DNA of 64,000 bases, from the NCBI GenBank assembly GCA_964405455.1, contig CAYOOA010000003.1, positions 1 through 64,000 of the forward strand, in the 5' to 3' direction. The DNA comes from CALESS01 sp964405455 (GTDB lineage Bacteria > Chloroflexota > Anaerolineae > Anaerolineales > Anaerolineaceae). Shown piece by piece: positions 8,153 to 17,270 of the stretch. Position 1 is the stretch's first letter. Every line of letters begins with the position of its first letter. The translations under genes and the position numbers were made by a program. The notes under the pieces are model-generated. The model made no database searches, was not told the DNA's origin, and was given only the letters and a program-made list of their open reading frames with translations.

Positions 8153-8252
8153 NNNNNNNNNNNNNNNNNNNNNNNNNNNNNNNNNNNNNNNNNNNNNNNN
8201 NNNNNNNNNNNNNNNNNNNNNNNNNNNNNNNNNNNNNNNNNNNNNNNNNNNN
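8153..8252. other. Assembly gap of 100 N
   Basis: Exactly 100 undetermined bases join two contigs. A round 100 is a conventional placeholder, so the true distance is unknown and further genes (for example phoU) could be missing here. The gap removes the C-termini of both flanking convergent genes. Confidence 0.95.
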
Positions 8253-11067
8253 CGCCTGAACAGTGCTTGAGCGGCTGCAGGCTTACCTCCAGCGGGCTAT
8301 CTGTGATGTTGTAGCCGCGAACCAGCCAGCCCGAACCATCCTCGGCCTCCTTAACCGCGCTGAGGACAAATTCAGCCGGTGTATGGGATACGAAGGAGCC
8401 CTGGGCCGGGAGCTCGCCTGGATGCATCCGTTCCGGGACGGCACGCAGCGGGGTAGAAAATGCGTAGGCTTGCTGGAAGGCGCTCCGCCAATCCCCGGCA
8501 TGCGGAATGATCGAATAATCAAAGGTCCATTTGCCCATCATCTGTGCGCCTGGCGTTTCCATTCCCGGTCCGGCGTGGCCGCGGCGGACCGGCATATCAT
8601 CCCTGGAAAGCCAGCCCACGCAGCGCAGCAGGGTGAGGGCCGTTTCAGTTCCTGAGGAGGTCTTCAGCACTTCCACCTCCGGCAGGCCGCGATTGGCGAT
8701 CATCAAACCAGCCTGACCGTTGGAAACATCCGTGAAAGCGCGTTGATGCGTTTCAGGCCGGGGATCTTCCACCCAGTCCGGTCCTTTTTGGGGAACTCCG
8801 AGCGGGCGGCGGACCACCTGGAAGTGCCCGTCGTAATCGGCGGTTGCAACCTGGAAGGGAGCCGGGAAGTGAACGCGCAAGCGGTGATCTTCGGCCTGGT
8901 TCTCCACAATTGTCTGGATATCGATGCGCTCCAGCCCGGGAGCCAGTTGGATTCGACTGGTAACCCTGGTCTCAATCAGGTCGTTCGCCCGCTGCTGACG
9001 ATCCCTGGCCAGCCTGGCCGGCAGGCGCAGGCGGTAGTGAATTTCCAAGGTCTTCACCAATCTCTTGTTATTTACCCTGCAGGAGAAAAACTTTGCTTCA
9101 ACCAGGGAATCGTGAGCGGGCGGGCAGTAATTGTACTCGTCCCCGGAATCGCCCCCATCCACAAACCGATTTAACCCGGAATAAGTCAGGCCGGTACGTT
9201 TATCCTGGATAGTTAGTGTTCCATTTCGTTGATCGGCTGTCACGCAGAAGAATTCATTTTCAATGACAAAGGGTGGCTTATCCTCTTCGTGGGGAGCAAG
9301 GAGCGGGAGCAGTCGGCTGCCAACGGGGGATCCAGCCAGCCGGGCAGCCAGCGGCAGGAACGGCCGAACCAGAGGGCTGATGGAAGTTGGTGCTGAGGGT
9401 TGCTCTCCAGGAGCCGGACGAGCCCAGATGGTCCTCCAACCGAGGGGTGGAACGGTTGGACTGACAAAAACCACCCGGTCGGATTTCTGCATACGGGCGC
9501 GGATATGGAAATGACTCACCGCTGGGTTGCTTTCCAGGGCGGCGATTTCTTCTGTGGCATCCTGCCATGCGACCAGGTCCGGTTGCCCGGTCTCGGAAAC
9601 GACAGCATTAATCTCAACCGTGGGCAGGCCTGGGATCACCTTGATCTTGAGGATTACCATGCCGGCTACCTGACCTTCGTGGATGTTACCAAACATCTCG
9701 CGCAGGCCCTTTTTATCCACCACCAGGTTGGCGAATTCGCCGGCGGTTCCGCCGGCCATCTCATGCGGGATGATTGAGCCCTCTGCATCAACCAATTCGA
9801 AGGCGGAAAGTCCTTCCGGCAAGCTCAGGTCTACCTGGACGACATCCTGGCGGGGTGAAGCGGAAGGATTGAAAAGGATAATCGCAGTCAGTGCATCCGG
9901 GCGGGTCGTGTCCACAGCGCTGGAAAGAGCTGCCAGGCTCTGGCGGGTTAATTCCTCGCCCAACTGCTCAACCTGGTCAAAGCGGGGGAGCATCTCCGCA
10001 TGCACCTGGTCAATGGAGCAGCCGCAGATCGAATCATGCGGGTGATTTTCCATCAACAGCCGCCAGGTTTGGCGGATCAAAGGAGCTGGATTTCCCAGGC
10101 GGTTTTCTTTTTGTGCTGAGCGGGTTGCCAACTGACTTGCAAAGACACTGTAGGGTTCAACCCATTTTTCCAGCAATGTTTCGCAGGCAGCATTGCGCTG
10201 TTTGATCCAGATCCGGGCCGAGAGAACGCCGGGCAGCATGGGCGCTCGACTGCAATCACGCAATTCCCCGCAAACAACAGGCAGTTCTCGATCCGCAAGC
10301 TGGCTGAGAACTGCCTCGATATAGGTTGGAAGGGTGGAATGCAGCACATGGGTATCGGCAAGGTGGTGATCGGCATAAGCTATTGCCCGGGAGGTTGTAG
10401 GGGACGGTTCCATGTGATCGGTACCGTACATGACCAGGTGGTCACTGGCCGCGGAATGAGATGCCAGGGCTGCCTGGGCTTCACCCAGTTGGACGGCAAA
10501 TCTTTCCAGGTCATCAGCAGGCAGAGATGCGCCGTTGCTGTAGCTCTCACGCAGATGTGCCATGAAGACCCGCGATCCATCCGGTGCCTGCCACCAGAAT
10601 TCACACGGCTGATCGCCGATACCGCGCCAGATGCAGGCCGCCTGGAGGTTAAAACCGCGCAGTATCTGCGGAACCTGTCCGGGGTGTCCAAATGGATCGG
10701 GAATATATCCAACCGGCATGCGCGGACCAAAGCGGCGGGCGGTGCGAGCTCCCTGCAGCAGGTTGCGGATGTGAGCTTCTGGTCCGACCAGGAACATATC
10801 CGGCAGGATGTGCCATGGACCGACCAGGATGCGGCCGCTCTGCACATGCCAGCGCAGCGTTTCATCCTTCTCAGGACGCATGAACAGGTAATCATCCAGG
10901 ACAATGGTTTGACCATCCAGCATAAAGTATTTGAACTCGGGATCGTTATCCAGGATCTCCAGCAAGTTGTCCACCAGGTGAACGAGCTTCAGGCGGAATT
11001 GTTGGAATGTGAGATACCATTCACGATCCCAGTGGGTGTGTGAAATCACATGCAGGGTCTTCATCAA
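8253..11067 (-). CDS. Glycoside hydrolase family 38 alpha-mannosidase, C-terminus in gap
   Basis: Hydrolase of alpha-linked mannose residues, 938 residues visible. The zinc-site motif SHTHWDREW gives His10/His12 and Asp14, and the likely nucleophile is Asp124 in YIPDPFGH. Another ligand segment, ENHPHDSICGCSIDQVH, lies near residue 340. The rest matches the central and beta-sandwich domains of the family. No signal peptide is present, so it acts in the cytosol, as for degradation of imported mannosides. Its start overlaps the stop of the upstream flippase gene by four bases (ATGA), so the two are translationally coupled. The reading frame inside and beyond the N run is not supported. Confidence 0.9.
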
Positions 11068-13601
11068 AGCTCTACTTTCTCAAGAGTTAATTCCTGGGCC
11101 TCACGCATGGCGGTGGGGCGGATGGTGATGGGGAAGCGGTTGTGCAGCGGGCTTAGGCGGGCACCCAGGGTGGTGGATGCCCAGATCAACCAGACCACCG
11201 GGCGGAGGAAACCGGTCAGGTGGACGGCTTTGTGAAATTCATCCAGGGTGTCCTGATCCCAGCCGCCAGCGAGGCCGTAAAGGAACATATAAATCGGATA
11301 GGATGGCAGGATGCCGATGAAGAAAATGAGTACGCTGGTCATGGCATCCCCCTTCCAGATCAATCCGGTCAGCCAGCGCAGCAGGGCAAAATGTCCAGCT
11401 GCCGCCAGGAGTGGAGCGAAGAGGGATTGCCAGGCAAAAAACCGTTGTGGAAAACAGGTTTTATGATTAATAAAATAGGCCGCAATGCCCTTGCTGAATA
11501 AGCCGACAAAGTAAGCAATAATCAAGGCGTTGATCTGGAAGCGCTGCAGCAAGAGCAGCGCCAATGACACTCGTACCACCTGCTCGCTGAAGACCAGGAT
11601 GGATTTAAGGTAGGGCTTGTTGGAGCCGAGTTGGACATTATCGCCAACCCAGGAGGGATATTGAAAGGTGCCCCAGATTGCCAGCGGAATGACGTAGCGG
11701 GCGGCTCGGACAAATTCCGGGCCAGAGGCACCGAGGATGAAGCGGTCCGCCACAGCCAATAGAACCGCTCCCAGGAAGAAGCTGACCAATCCATTCCATT
11801 TGTACAACATGACGCTGTAATACTGGCTGAGCACCTTCTTGCCATGCGAGATGGCCTCGGAGATGGCGGGCATGGTGCCGTCGTTCAGGGTCTGGGTGAC
11901 ATTGAAGGCAAAGACAAAATTCTGGGCCATTCCCCAGTTGCCCCAGATTTCAGCATAGTTAACCAGGCGGCTCTGGGTGATGCCGATTTCGGAAGCCTGG
12001 CCCAGTGCCCAGGCCAGTGAGCCAAGCATCTCAAAAACACCAAACTTGAAGCTGGTCTTGATGATTTCCCAGTCAAAATGAGCCAGGAAGAGGATTTTTG
12101 GATTGTAACCGACCCGGCGGTACAACCACAACCCGATCAGGAAGGAGAAAAGCTCGGCGGCGTACGCCGCAATTCCCAGGCCCAGCAGCCCACCCATGGC
12201 TCCGCCGAATTGCGGGTTGGATTTTCCCCACAGGTATGCCAGGCTGACAAAGATGGGTTGGGCGATCATGGGAAGGACCAGGTTCAAAGCCATATCCAGA
12301 TAACGAGCGTAATCCTGGCGCTGCAGCCCGTTGAGCGCATGGCGCATGACCTGGTAAAAACCAGGCAGCTGGATAAAGGCGTGGATGATGATGCTCCAGG
12401 CATACAACGCAAAGGCTGATTTGGGAGCCCAGGTACTGGCAATGGCAACCACCAAAGCCACCTGGATGGCCCCGGAAAGTGCCTGCCACCAGACAAAAAC
12501 CTGGCCGTATTGGATGCCTTTGCGCGGATCCTTTACACGGTATTGAGAGAGAAATTTGATAAAAGCGACACTGGTCCCCATATCGAAAAACAGCCAGGCA
12601 AAGTTAAAGAATTGGGTCACCCGACCCCAGATGCCCAGGGCCTGAGCGGAGGGTAGGATATAAACCGGCAGGATCAAGTTCTGGTAAATAATCAGCGGGA
12701 TGAACAGGATCAACCCGACCGAAAGAGCAACCAGGAAACCGCTCAGAGGACGGTGAAAACCGACATCCTCCCATTCTGTATTGGATTCCCGTTTTTCGAA
12801 GGCATCCCGATCCGTGACAATCTGATCCAGTAACTCAGGGTGCCTCCGGCTGTAACGGCGAACCGCAAAAAACACTCCAAAGGTGGTCACCATCAATAGC
12901 CCCAGGATACCCCAAAGAAGGTTCCGGGCAGCGCTGTGTGGGACCGGTGAGCCGGGATAATCCGCAAAACCCAGGGGTGTTTTCCCGGCTGCCCGCATCA
13001 CGAGATGGTAGACCAGGTAATTGTAATAAGCCCATTGCTGGAACTGCGGATTTGTCTCGTTATTCTCAAGAATGACGTTAACAACAAATGCTTGGGGATG
13101 GGCTTGCCATAAAAGCCACTCACCATCGGCATAATTGGTTACCAATGGCTGGACTGACGAGACAGGGGTCAATGTTTTGTAGCGATCGCGAACCTGGGGG
13201 GCGCTGTTCCAGATGATTTCAGTCGTCAGCGGATCCTCGATCTTGATATTCGTCAGGCTGATTGGGTCGGAAAGTTTTTCCAGGGAAACCGGAAAACCGA
13301 GCAACTGCTCAACATCGGTGGCTGTAATTTCTGTTCCAAGAATCAATACCAGGCCAGCCCCGTGCTGAACTTGCCCGGAAATTTGATCCATATCTGGAGC
13401 TTCACCATTTAGGAGAATAACATCCGCCAGGGTGGGATTATCGACGATTTCAAAATTTGCCAGTTTCAGGGATTGCAGAACAGTGGAGTTTGGGTCCCCG
13501 GCATAATAGACTGCCGGAAGATCCCCCGAGGCTGCAACAGGAGATACAAAAGAAAAAATGGAGAGAATTATGAGGAATGCCAGCGAGAAACGGCGGATCA
13601 T
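11064..13601 (-). CDS. Flippase-like polytopic membrane protein with N-terminal extracytoplasmic domain
   Basis: 845 residues in two parts. Residues 1-24 are a signal peptide. Residues 25-215 form a soluble extracytoplasmic domain with alternating strands and helices (PAVYYAGDPNS, DVILLNGEAP, GAGLVLILGTEI) like the Rossmann-type ThuA/DUF4350 group. After a helix near 228-248 and a charged linker, residues 285-800 carry about 12-14 membrane segments typical of polysaccharide flippases of the MOP/Wzx type. It probably moves a lipid-linked glycan, with the extra domain sensing or binding glycan. It is coupled by a 4-base overlap to a GH38 mannosidase, which hints at a mannose-containing substrate. 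The fusion is unusual. Confidence 0.7.
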   Translation of the reverse strand: MIRRFSLAFLIILSIFSFVSPVAASGDLPAVYYAGDPNSTVLQSLKLANFEIVDNPTLADVILLNGEAPDMDQISGQVQHGAGLVLILGTEITATDVEQLLGFPVSLEKLSDPISLTNIKIEDPLTTEIIWNSAPQVRDRYKTLTPVSSVQPLVTNYADGEWLLWQAHPQAFVVNVILENNETNPQFQQWAYYNYLVYHLVMRAAGKTPLGFADYPGSPVPHSAARNLLWGILGLLMVTTFGVFFAVRRYSRRHPELLDQIVTDRDAFEKRESNTEWEDVGFHRPLSGFLVALSVGLILFIPLIIYQNLILPVYILPSAQALGIWGRVTQFFNFAWLFFDMGTSVAFIKFLSQYRVKDPRKGIQYGQVFVWWQALSGAIQVALVVAIASTWAPKSAFALYAWSIIIHAFIQLPGFYQVMRHALNGLQRQDYARYLDMALNLVLPMIAQPIFVSLAYLWGKSNPQFGGAMGGLLGLGIAAYAAELFSFLIGLWLYRRVGYNPKILFLAHFDWEIIKTSFKFGVFEMLGSLAWALGQASEIGITQSRLVNYAEIWGNWGMAQNFVFAFNVTQTLNDGTMPAISEAISHGKKVLSQYYSVMLYKWNGLVSFFLGAVLLAVADRFILGASGPEFVRAARYVIPLAIWGTFQYPSWVGDNVQLGSNKPYLKSILVFSEQVVRVSLALLLLQRFQINALIIAYFVGLFSKGIAAYFINHKTCFPQRFFAWQSLFAPLLAAAGHFALLRWLTGLIWKGDAMTSVLIFFIGILPSYPIYMFLYGLAGGWDQDTLDEFHKAVHLTGFLRPVVWLIWASTTLGARLSPLHNRFPITIRPTAMREAQELTLEKVEL

Positions 13602-13951
13602 CTGAGTGCCTCCATTGAGGTAAGGGGTTATGTGTTGCCAGTTTTTCGCCCGGTTGAAAATATCCGCGGGTGCAAAGTGTGGAAATTACCAAGATCAATG
13701 GATGAAGCTTAAATGCTCCAGGACACGAGTATTGTATAACAATTTCCCAAAAGGATGTTCCTTCAATGTAGGACGACGAAGGATGTGTACATCTGCCCTG
13801 ATTGAGGTGGATCGACTCCTGAAAAGCCGTACTTTTGGTTATAAATTTCCTGAGGAAAATTATGAAAATACGTGCACTTATTCACTGGAAGAAAGAGAAT
13901 GCCTTCCTGTAAACTAAACTGCCTGACATTTTTAGCTGATGAGGAAAAACC
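13602..13951. other. Intergenic region between divergent flippase and terC-like genes
   Basis: 350 bases, AT-richer than the surroundings and holding the 5' regions of both divergent genes. A possible -10 for the plus strand is TATAAA at 13850-13855, without a clear -35. I looked for the conserved folds of the manganese-sensing yybP-ykoY riboswitch, often found before TerC genes, and could not see them. The small open frames here have no coding character. Confidence 0.4.
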
Positions 13952-14821
13952 ATGGACTGGACGATTCCGCTGATTATCCTTCAATTGATTGTCCTGGAAG
14001 GCCTGTTATCCATCGATAATGCCGCCGTGTTGGGAGCCATGGTTGTCAACCTGCCGGATAACAAATCCATTGATTGGCCGCGCAGTCTGAAATGGATTGG
14101 GGAAAAATTACATCCCATTCTCGGAAACCAGCGCACAGCGGCCCTGCGCGTTGGGTTATTGGGGGCTTATGTAGGCCGTGGGTTAATGCTCCTGCTGGCC
14201 AGCCTGGTTGTCAGCAACCCATGGTTAAAAATTATTGGCGCAGCTTACTTGATTCGACTGGCCTTCGAAAACCTGGGTATGGCGGAAGAAAGCTCGGCGG
14301 ATGCGGAAATACGAACGGTCAAGGCAACCTCTTTCTGGGGAGTGGTGGTCAGCGTAGAATTGGCCGACCTGATTTTTAGCCTGGATAACGTGGTAGCGGC
14401 CGTCTCACTATCCAATAAATTGTGGGTTGTGATGGTGGGTGTGGCCATTGGCATCCTGTTCATGCGCTTTGCGGCCGGCTTATTTAGCAAGGCCGTGGAG
14501 CACGAGCCGGTTTTACGCGAGGCGGCTTATCTGCTGGTCTTCAATATCGGGATTGAGCTGCTGGTTGAAGAGATAACTGGTTTTAAGATTACGGATTGGC
14601 TGCGATTTGCCATCTCCATCGGCACGATCCTGGTTTCGTTGGCGTACGCTCACTTCAAATTCCTGAAAATCTTCCGCCCGGTGGTGATCTGGGTAGCCCA
14701 GGGTTTTTCAAAGATCAATGAAGTTATTGATTGGGCATTGATCCCGGTGGTGGCTCTGTTCGGATTGATTAAAAAGGGATTGATGGCGTTATTCACCCGC
14801 CCAGAACACGACCAAGCCTAA
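13952..14821 (+). CDS. TerC family integral membrane protein
   Basis: Polytopic membrane protein of the TerC/YkoY family, 289 residues with about seven to nine helices. Some members export manganese, supporting metalation of secreted proteins. The two diagnostic acidic motifs are present: EGLLSIDNA (residues 16-24) and FSLDNVVAA (around 144-152). Gene start: ATG at 13952 after GAGGAAAA. It stands alone and ends at a strong terminator. The substrate is inferred from the family only. Confidence 0.88.
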   Translation: MDWTIPLIILQLIVLEGLLSIDNAAVLGAMVVNLPDNKSIDWPRSLKWIGEKLHPILGNQRTAALRVGLLGAYVGRGLMLLLASLVVSNPWLKIIGAAYLIRLAFENLGMAEESSADAEIRTVKATSFWGVVVSVELADLIFSLDNVVAAVSLSNKLWVVMVGVAIGILFMRFAAGLFSKAVEHEPVLREAAYLLVFNIGIELLVEEITGFKITDWLRFAISIGTILVSLAYAHFKFLKIFRPVVIWVAQGFSKINEVIDWALIPVVALFGLIKKGLMALFTRPEHDQA

Positions 14822-14826
14822 AAATC

Positions 14827-14859
14827 AAAAACGCCCTTGAGTCTCTCAAGGGCGTTTTT
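14827..14859. terminator. Bidirectional intrinsic terminator
   Basis: A perfect 15-base stem, AAAAACGCCCTTGAG with CTCAAGGGCGTTTTT, closes on a TCT loop. It ends the TerC gene and, from the other side, the convergent GNAT gene. Confidence 0.92.
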
Positions 14860-14875
14860 ATTGATTCAATTTCTG

Positions 14876-15316
14876 CTAGCCCAGATCTTTTTCCATCCAC
14901 ATCATTTGCAGCTTGCCGAACAGTACGCCGGTAATCCCCATAGGCTTGTATCCGCAGCGCTCATAGAAACCGGTGGCGGTCAGGCGGGTGAGAGTACCCA
15001 GTTTATGATAACCAATCTCCCGCGCTTTTTGTTCGACTGCATCGATCAACATGCGCCCGATGCCTTTTCGCTGATAAGCCTCGGCGATGGCCAGGTGGGA
15101 AAACTGCCCGATGCCGGGATCTTTCTCAAACAATTTCACCACTCCGACGATTTCATGGGTTTGGTCATCCACGGCCATGAAATGGATGCTGATCGGTTCG
15201 TAATCATCCTTTTCACTTCCGGGATGTTGTCCCAGGGGCTCACGGAGAATGTGGTAACGGAGGGCGTAATAAGCCTTGAATTCACCTTTGGTCTGGGGAG
15301 AACGAATAATGATCAC
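14876..15316 (-). CDS. GNAT family N-acetyltransferase
   Basis: Cytosolic acetyl-CoA-dependent acyltransferase of 146 residues. The acetyl-CoA-binding motif A is seen as HLAIAEAYQRKGIGRMLIDAVEQKA, followed by motif B, TRLTATGFYERCGYKP. The start is GTG at 15316, supported by AGGTGAAG upstream; no ATG is suitably placed. The substrate is unknown. An extended -10 promoter lies at 15347-15355. Confidence 0.88.
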   Translation of the reverse strand: MIIIRSPQTKGEFKAYYALRYHILREPLGQHPGSEKDDYEPISIHFMAVDDQTHEIVGVVKLFEKDPGIGQFSHLAIAEAYQRKGIGRMLIDAVEQKAREIGYHKLGTLTRLTATGFYERCGYKPMGITGVLFGKLQMMWMEKDLG

Positions 15317-15346
15317 GCTTCACCTGTTCTGTTGAGGTTGTAATTA

Positions 15347-15355
15347 ATTATATCA
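15347..15355 (-). promoter_or_regulatory. Extended -10 promoter of the GNAT gene
   Basis: On the minus strand the sequence reads TGaTATAAT, an extended -10 about 30 bases upstream of the GTG start. No clear -35 is present. Confidence 0.5.
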
Positions 15356-15397
15356 CCGCAATTTTCCAGAACAGGGTAATGCATTTACATGGCCAAC

Positions 15398-16399
15398 TCA
15401 GGCGCGTAAGCTGGGTCGGATGCGCCCCTGGTTGCTCAACCACCAGGTGACTGTATCTTGAATGGTTTGCACGAACGGTCGGGGCTGGTAGCCCAGTTCC
15501 TTTTGGGCGCGGCCGAAACTAATTTCTGAATTGCTGTTCACTGTCTCCAGTGAGTAACGGGTAAAACGCGGGCGCTTACGGTTGATTTTATAGTACAGGT
15601 CTGTTAAATAGGTTGCCCAGATTGCCAGCGGCAGGGGAATGGTGATGGCCAGGGCACGGTTGTCGACCAGTCGCGCCACGGCGGCTTGAATTCCAGCCAG
15701 GGAAACACGATGGCCGCCGACAATGTAGGTTTGCCCGGGCACACCTTTCTGGCTGGCGAGGATATGAGCCTGGGCAACGTCGCGGACATCCACCCAGTCA
15801 AACGCCCCTTTGACCAGGAAAGACACCTTCCGGTTCATCCATTCGATGATCTGTTCACCCATTTCAGAACGGCGGTAATCATATGGTCCAATCACACCGG
15901 TGGGGCAGAGGATCACCGCATCCAGGCCCTTTTGATTGGCCTTGAGAACTTCAACCGACGCCAATGCCTTGGTTCGATCATACGGCCCGGCTTCATTTTG
16001 GGTGTCAAAGGGTTGGTTTTCGTCGATAGGGACGCCCAGCGGGGGGCGGGCCAGGGCATGAATGGAGGAGGTGTAGATGAATTTTCTCACGCCGGCCTTC
16101 AAGGCGCTGGTGAGAACATTTTTTGTTCCATCTACATTCACGCGGTGGAGCAGATCCTCGCGACCTGGCTCGATGGAGACCAGGGCAGCCATGTGAAAGA
16201 TCGTATCTACGCCCTGGACTGCCTGATCCAACGAATCAGAATCCAGGATGTTTCCACGCAGGATCTCCGCATTTGTGCCCTCCAGGGCGGTTGTGTCTTC
16301 ACCTGGAAGGGCAAGGATGCGGACCGGCTGGCCCAGTTCTTCCAGCCCACGAACCAACACATTTCCCAGGTGACCTGTTCCTCCAGTGACAAGGATCAT
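15398..16399 (-). CDS. NAD(P)-dependent epimerase/dehydratase (extended SDR)
   Basis: Rossmann-fold enzyme of the extended short-chain dehydrogenase family, 333 residues. The nucleotide-binding motif GGTGHLG starts at residue 6, a Ser-rich active-site strand (YTSSIHA) lies near residue 116, and the catalytic Tyr/Lys pair is in GPYDRTKA. It resembles dihydroflavonol-reductase/3-beta-hydroxysteroid-dehydrogenase types rather than sugar epimerases. The start at 16399 is chosen because GGAGG lies upstream and the family N-terminus begins there; an 81-residue upstream extension has no coding character and overlaps the promoter. It is controlled by a TetR-type operator. Confidence 0.88.
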   Translation of the reverse strand: MILVTGGTGHLGNVLVRGLEELGQPVRILALPGEDTTALEGTNAEILRGNILDSDSLDQAVQGVDTIFHMAALVSIEPGREDLLHRVNVDGTKNVLTSALKAGVRKFIYTSSIHALARPPLGVPIDENQPFDTQNEAGPYDRTKALASVEVLKANQKGLDAVILCPTGVIGPYDYRRSEMGEQIIEWMNRKVSFLVKGAFDWVDVRDVAQAHILASQKGVPGQTYIVGGHRVSLAGIQAAVARLVDNRALAITIPLPLAIWATYLTDLYYKINRKRPRFTRYSLETVNSNSEISFGRAQKELGYQPRPFVQTIQDTVTWWLSNQGRIRPSLRA

Positions 16400-16422
16400 T
16401 GTTCCTCCATGATCACAATAAA

Positions 16423-16471
16423 AATACCGACCGGTCGGTATTATTTTAGCCAAAATTGGCACAGATGTCAA
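16423..16471 (-). promoter_or_regulatory. Strong promoter with TetR-type operator
   Basis: On the minus strand TTGACA (16466-16471) is followed after 17 bases by TAAAAT (16443-16448). Directly downstream, covering the transcription start, is the perfect 20-base palindrome AATACCGACCGGTCGGTATT (16423-16442). The core ACCGACCGGTCGGT is typical of operators bound by TetR-family repressors. A bound repressor here would block initiation of the epimerase gene. No TetR gene lies within the window. Confidence 0.8.
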
Positions 16472-16590
16472 TCGGTTTGGATGAAAATGGGTTAAGAGTT
16501 TGCCAATAATGGTGAAAAAACGCCGGTGATCTTCGTTGAATATATTTCTCGTTTTTCTCAACCGGTTTTTGTTTTCAGAGTGATGTTCCC

Positions 16591-16620
16591 TTGACAGGCG
16601 GGCGAACCGACGGGTATAAT
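16591..16620 (+). promoter_or_regulatory. Promoter of rpmF
   Basis: TTGACA (16591-16596), an 18-base spacer and TATAAT (16615-16620) form a near-consensus vegetative promoter, consistent with a highly expressed ribosomal gene. Confidence 0.8.
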
Positions 16621-16670
16621 TCGACGGCTTTTGAAATAACACAGGATGGCAAGGATATAGGAGTAAATCA

Positions 16671-16871
16671 ATGGTTCCTCAACCAAAACGAAAATTATCG
16701 AAGGGCCGCCGCGATCGTCGCCGCGCCCATGACGCGCTGCAAGCCAACAACCTGGTTCAATGCAGTAACTGCGGTGAAATGCGCCTGCCTCACACTGTCT
16801 GCCCCAAGTGCGGACACTACCAGGGTCGCGAAGTTGTCGCGGCTGAAAAAGACGAGAAGAAAAGCAAGTAA
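16671..16871 (+). CDS. rpmF: 50S ribosomal protein L32
   Basis: Basic protein of 66 residues that is part of the large ribosomal subunit. The conserved N-terminus (PQPKRKLSKGRRDRRRAH) and the zinc ribbon with cysteines in CSNCGE and CPKCGHY identify it, so this is the zinc-binding form. AGGAG (16659-16663) precedes the ATG. The gene stands alone between its own strong promoter and terminator. Confidence 0.97.
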   Translation: MVPQPKRKLSKGRRDRRRAHDALQANNLVQCSNCGEMRLPHTVCPKCGHYQGREVVAAEKDEKKSK

Positions 16872-16895
16872 TTAGCACGCAGTTCTATGACGAGT

Positions 16896-16925
16896 AAATC
16901 CCCTGTGAAGAACAGGGGATTTTTC
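16896..16925. terminator. Intrinsic terminator after rpmF
   Basis: AAATCCCCTGT (16896-16906) pairs with ACAGGGGATTT (16912-16922) around a five-base loop, followed by TTT. It can also serve the convergent acylphosphatase gene. Confidence 0.88.
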
Positions 16926-16972
16926 GTTTCAACTCTTCTGTCTTACCCTATCGCTGCAAATTTATCAACGGC

Positions 16973-17263
16973 TCAGACCGTTCGGGCCACTTCGAAAGAG
17001 GTGAATTGACCAGAAGCCGGCTGCCAATCCTGCTGAACGGATTCAACCCAGGCACCGCGCGGACCGCGTCGCAGGGTTTCGAGAAAAATCTCCAGCACAG
17101 GCCGGGGCCCTTCCGCGAGGACCTCCACCTGGCCGGAGTACGTATTGCGCACCCAGCCGGTTAGGTCAAGCTCGCGGGCTTCCTCCAGGACAAACATGCG
17201 AAAACCAACACCCTGTACTCTTCCATCAATCACGGCATGCAAGCATTCTAAAGTAGGGAACAT
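16973..17263 (-). CDS. Acylphosphatase
   Basis: Small cytosolic enzyme, 96 residues, that hydrolyses acyl phosphates such as acetyl or carbamoyl phosphate. The signature GRVQGVGFRMFV gives the phosphate-binding loop and catalytic Arg, and the catalytic Asn is in GWVRNTYSG. It is the last gene of a minus-strand operon and starts seven bases after the metallopeptidase stop. Confidence 0.93.
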   Translation of the reverse strand: MFPTLECLHAVIDGRVQGVGFRMFVLEEARELDLTGWVRNTYSGQVEVLAEGPRPVLEIFLETLRRGPRGAWVESVQQDWQPASGQFTSFEVARTV

Positions 17264-17270
17264 GGCCAGG

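Noticed and set aside
8253..8314. Continuation of pstB beyond the run of N
   Set aside because: The frame on both sides of an unknown-length gap cannot be joined, and bases after the gap code for the mannosidase on the other strand. The mannosidase reading to the left of the gap is rejected for the same reason.
10339..11043. Plus-strand open frame of 234 codons
   Set aside because: Antisense to the GH38 gene, whose catalytic motifs are encoded on the other strand.
13630..13917. Open frame of 95 codons between flippase and TerC genes
   Set aside because: No ribosome-binding site, odd composition with many Cys and Arg, and it spans the expected promoter region.
13620..13951. Manganese riboswitch (yybP-ykoY) before the TerC gene
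   Set aside because: The family link made it worth looking for, but the conserved loop sequences could not be found.
15686..16495. Plus-strand open frame of 269 codons
   Set aside because: Antisense to the epimerase and runs through its promoter and operator.
16400..16642. N-terminal extension of the epimerase
   Set aside because: The 81 extra codons cross the -35, -10 and operator, and the conserved Rossmann start with a ribosome-binding site lies at 16399.
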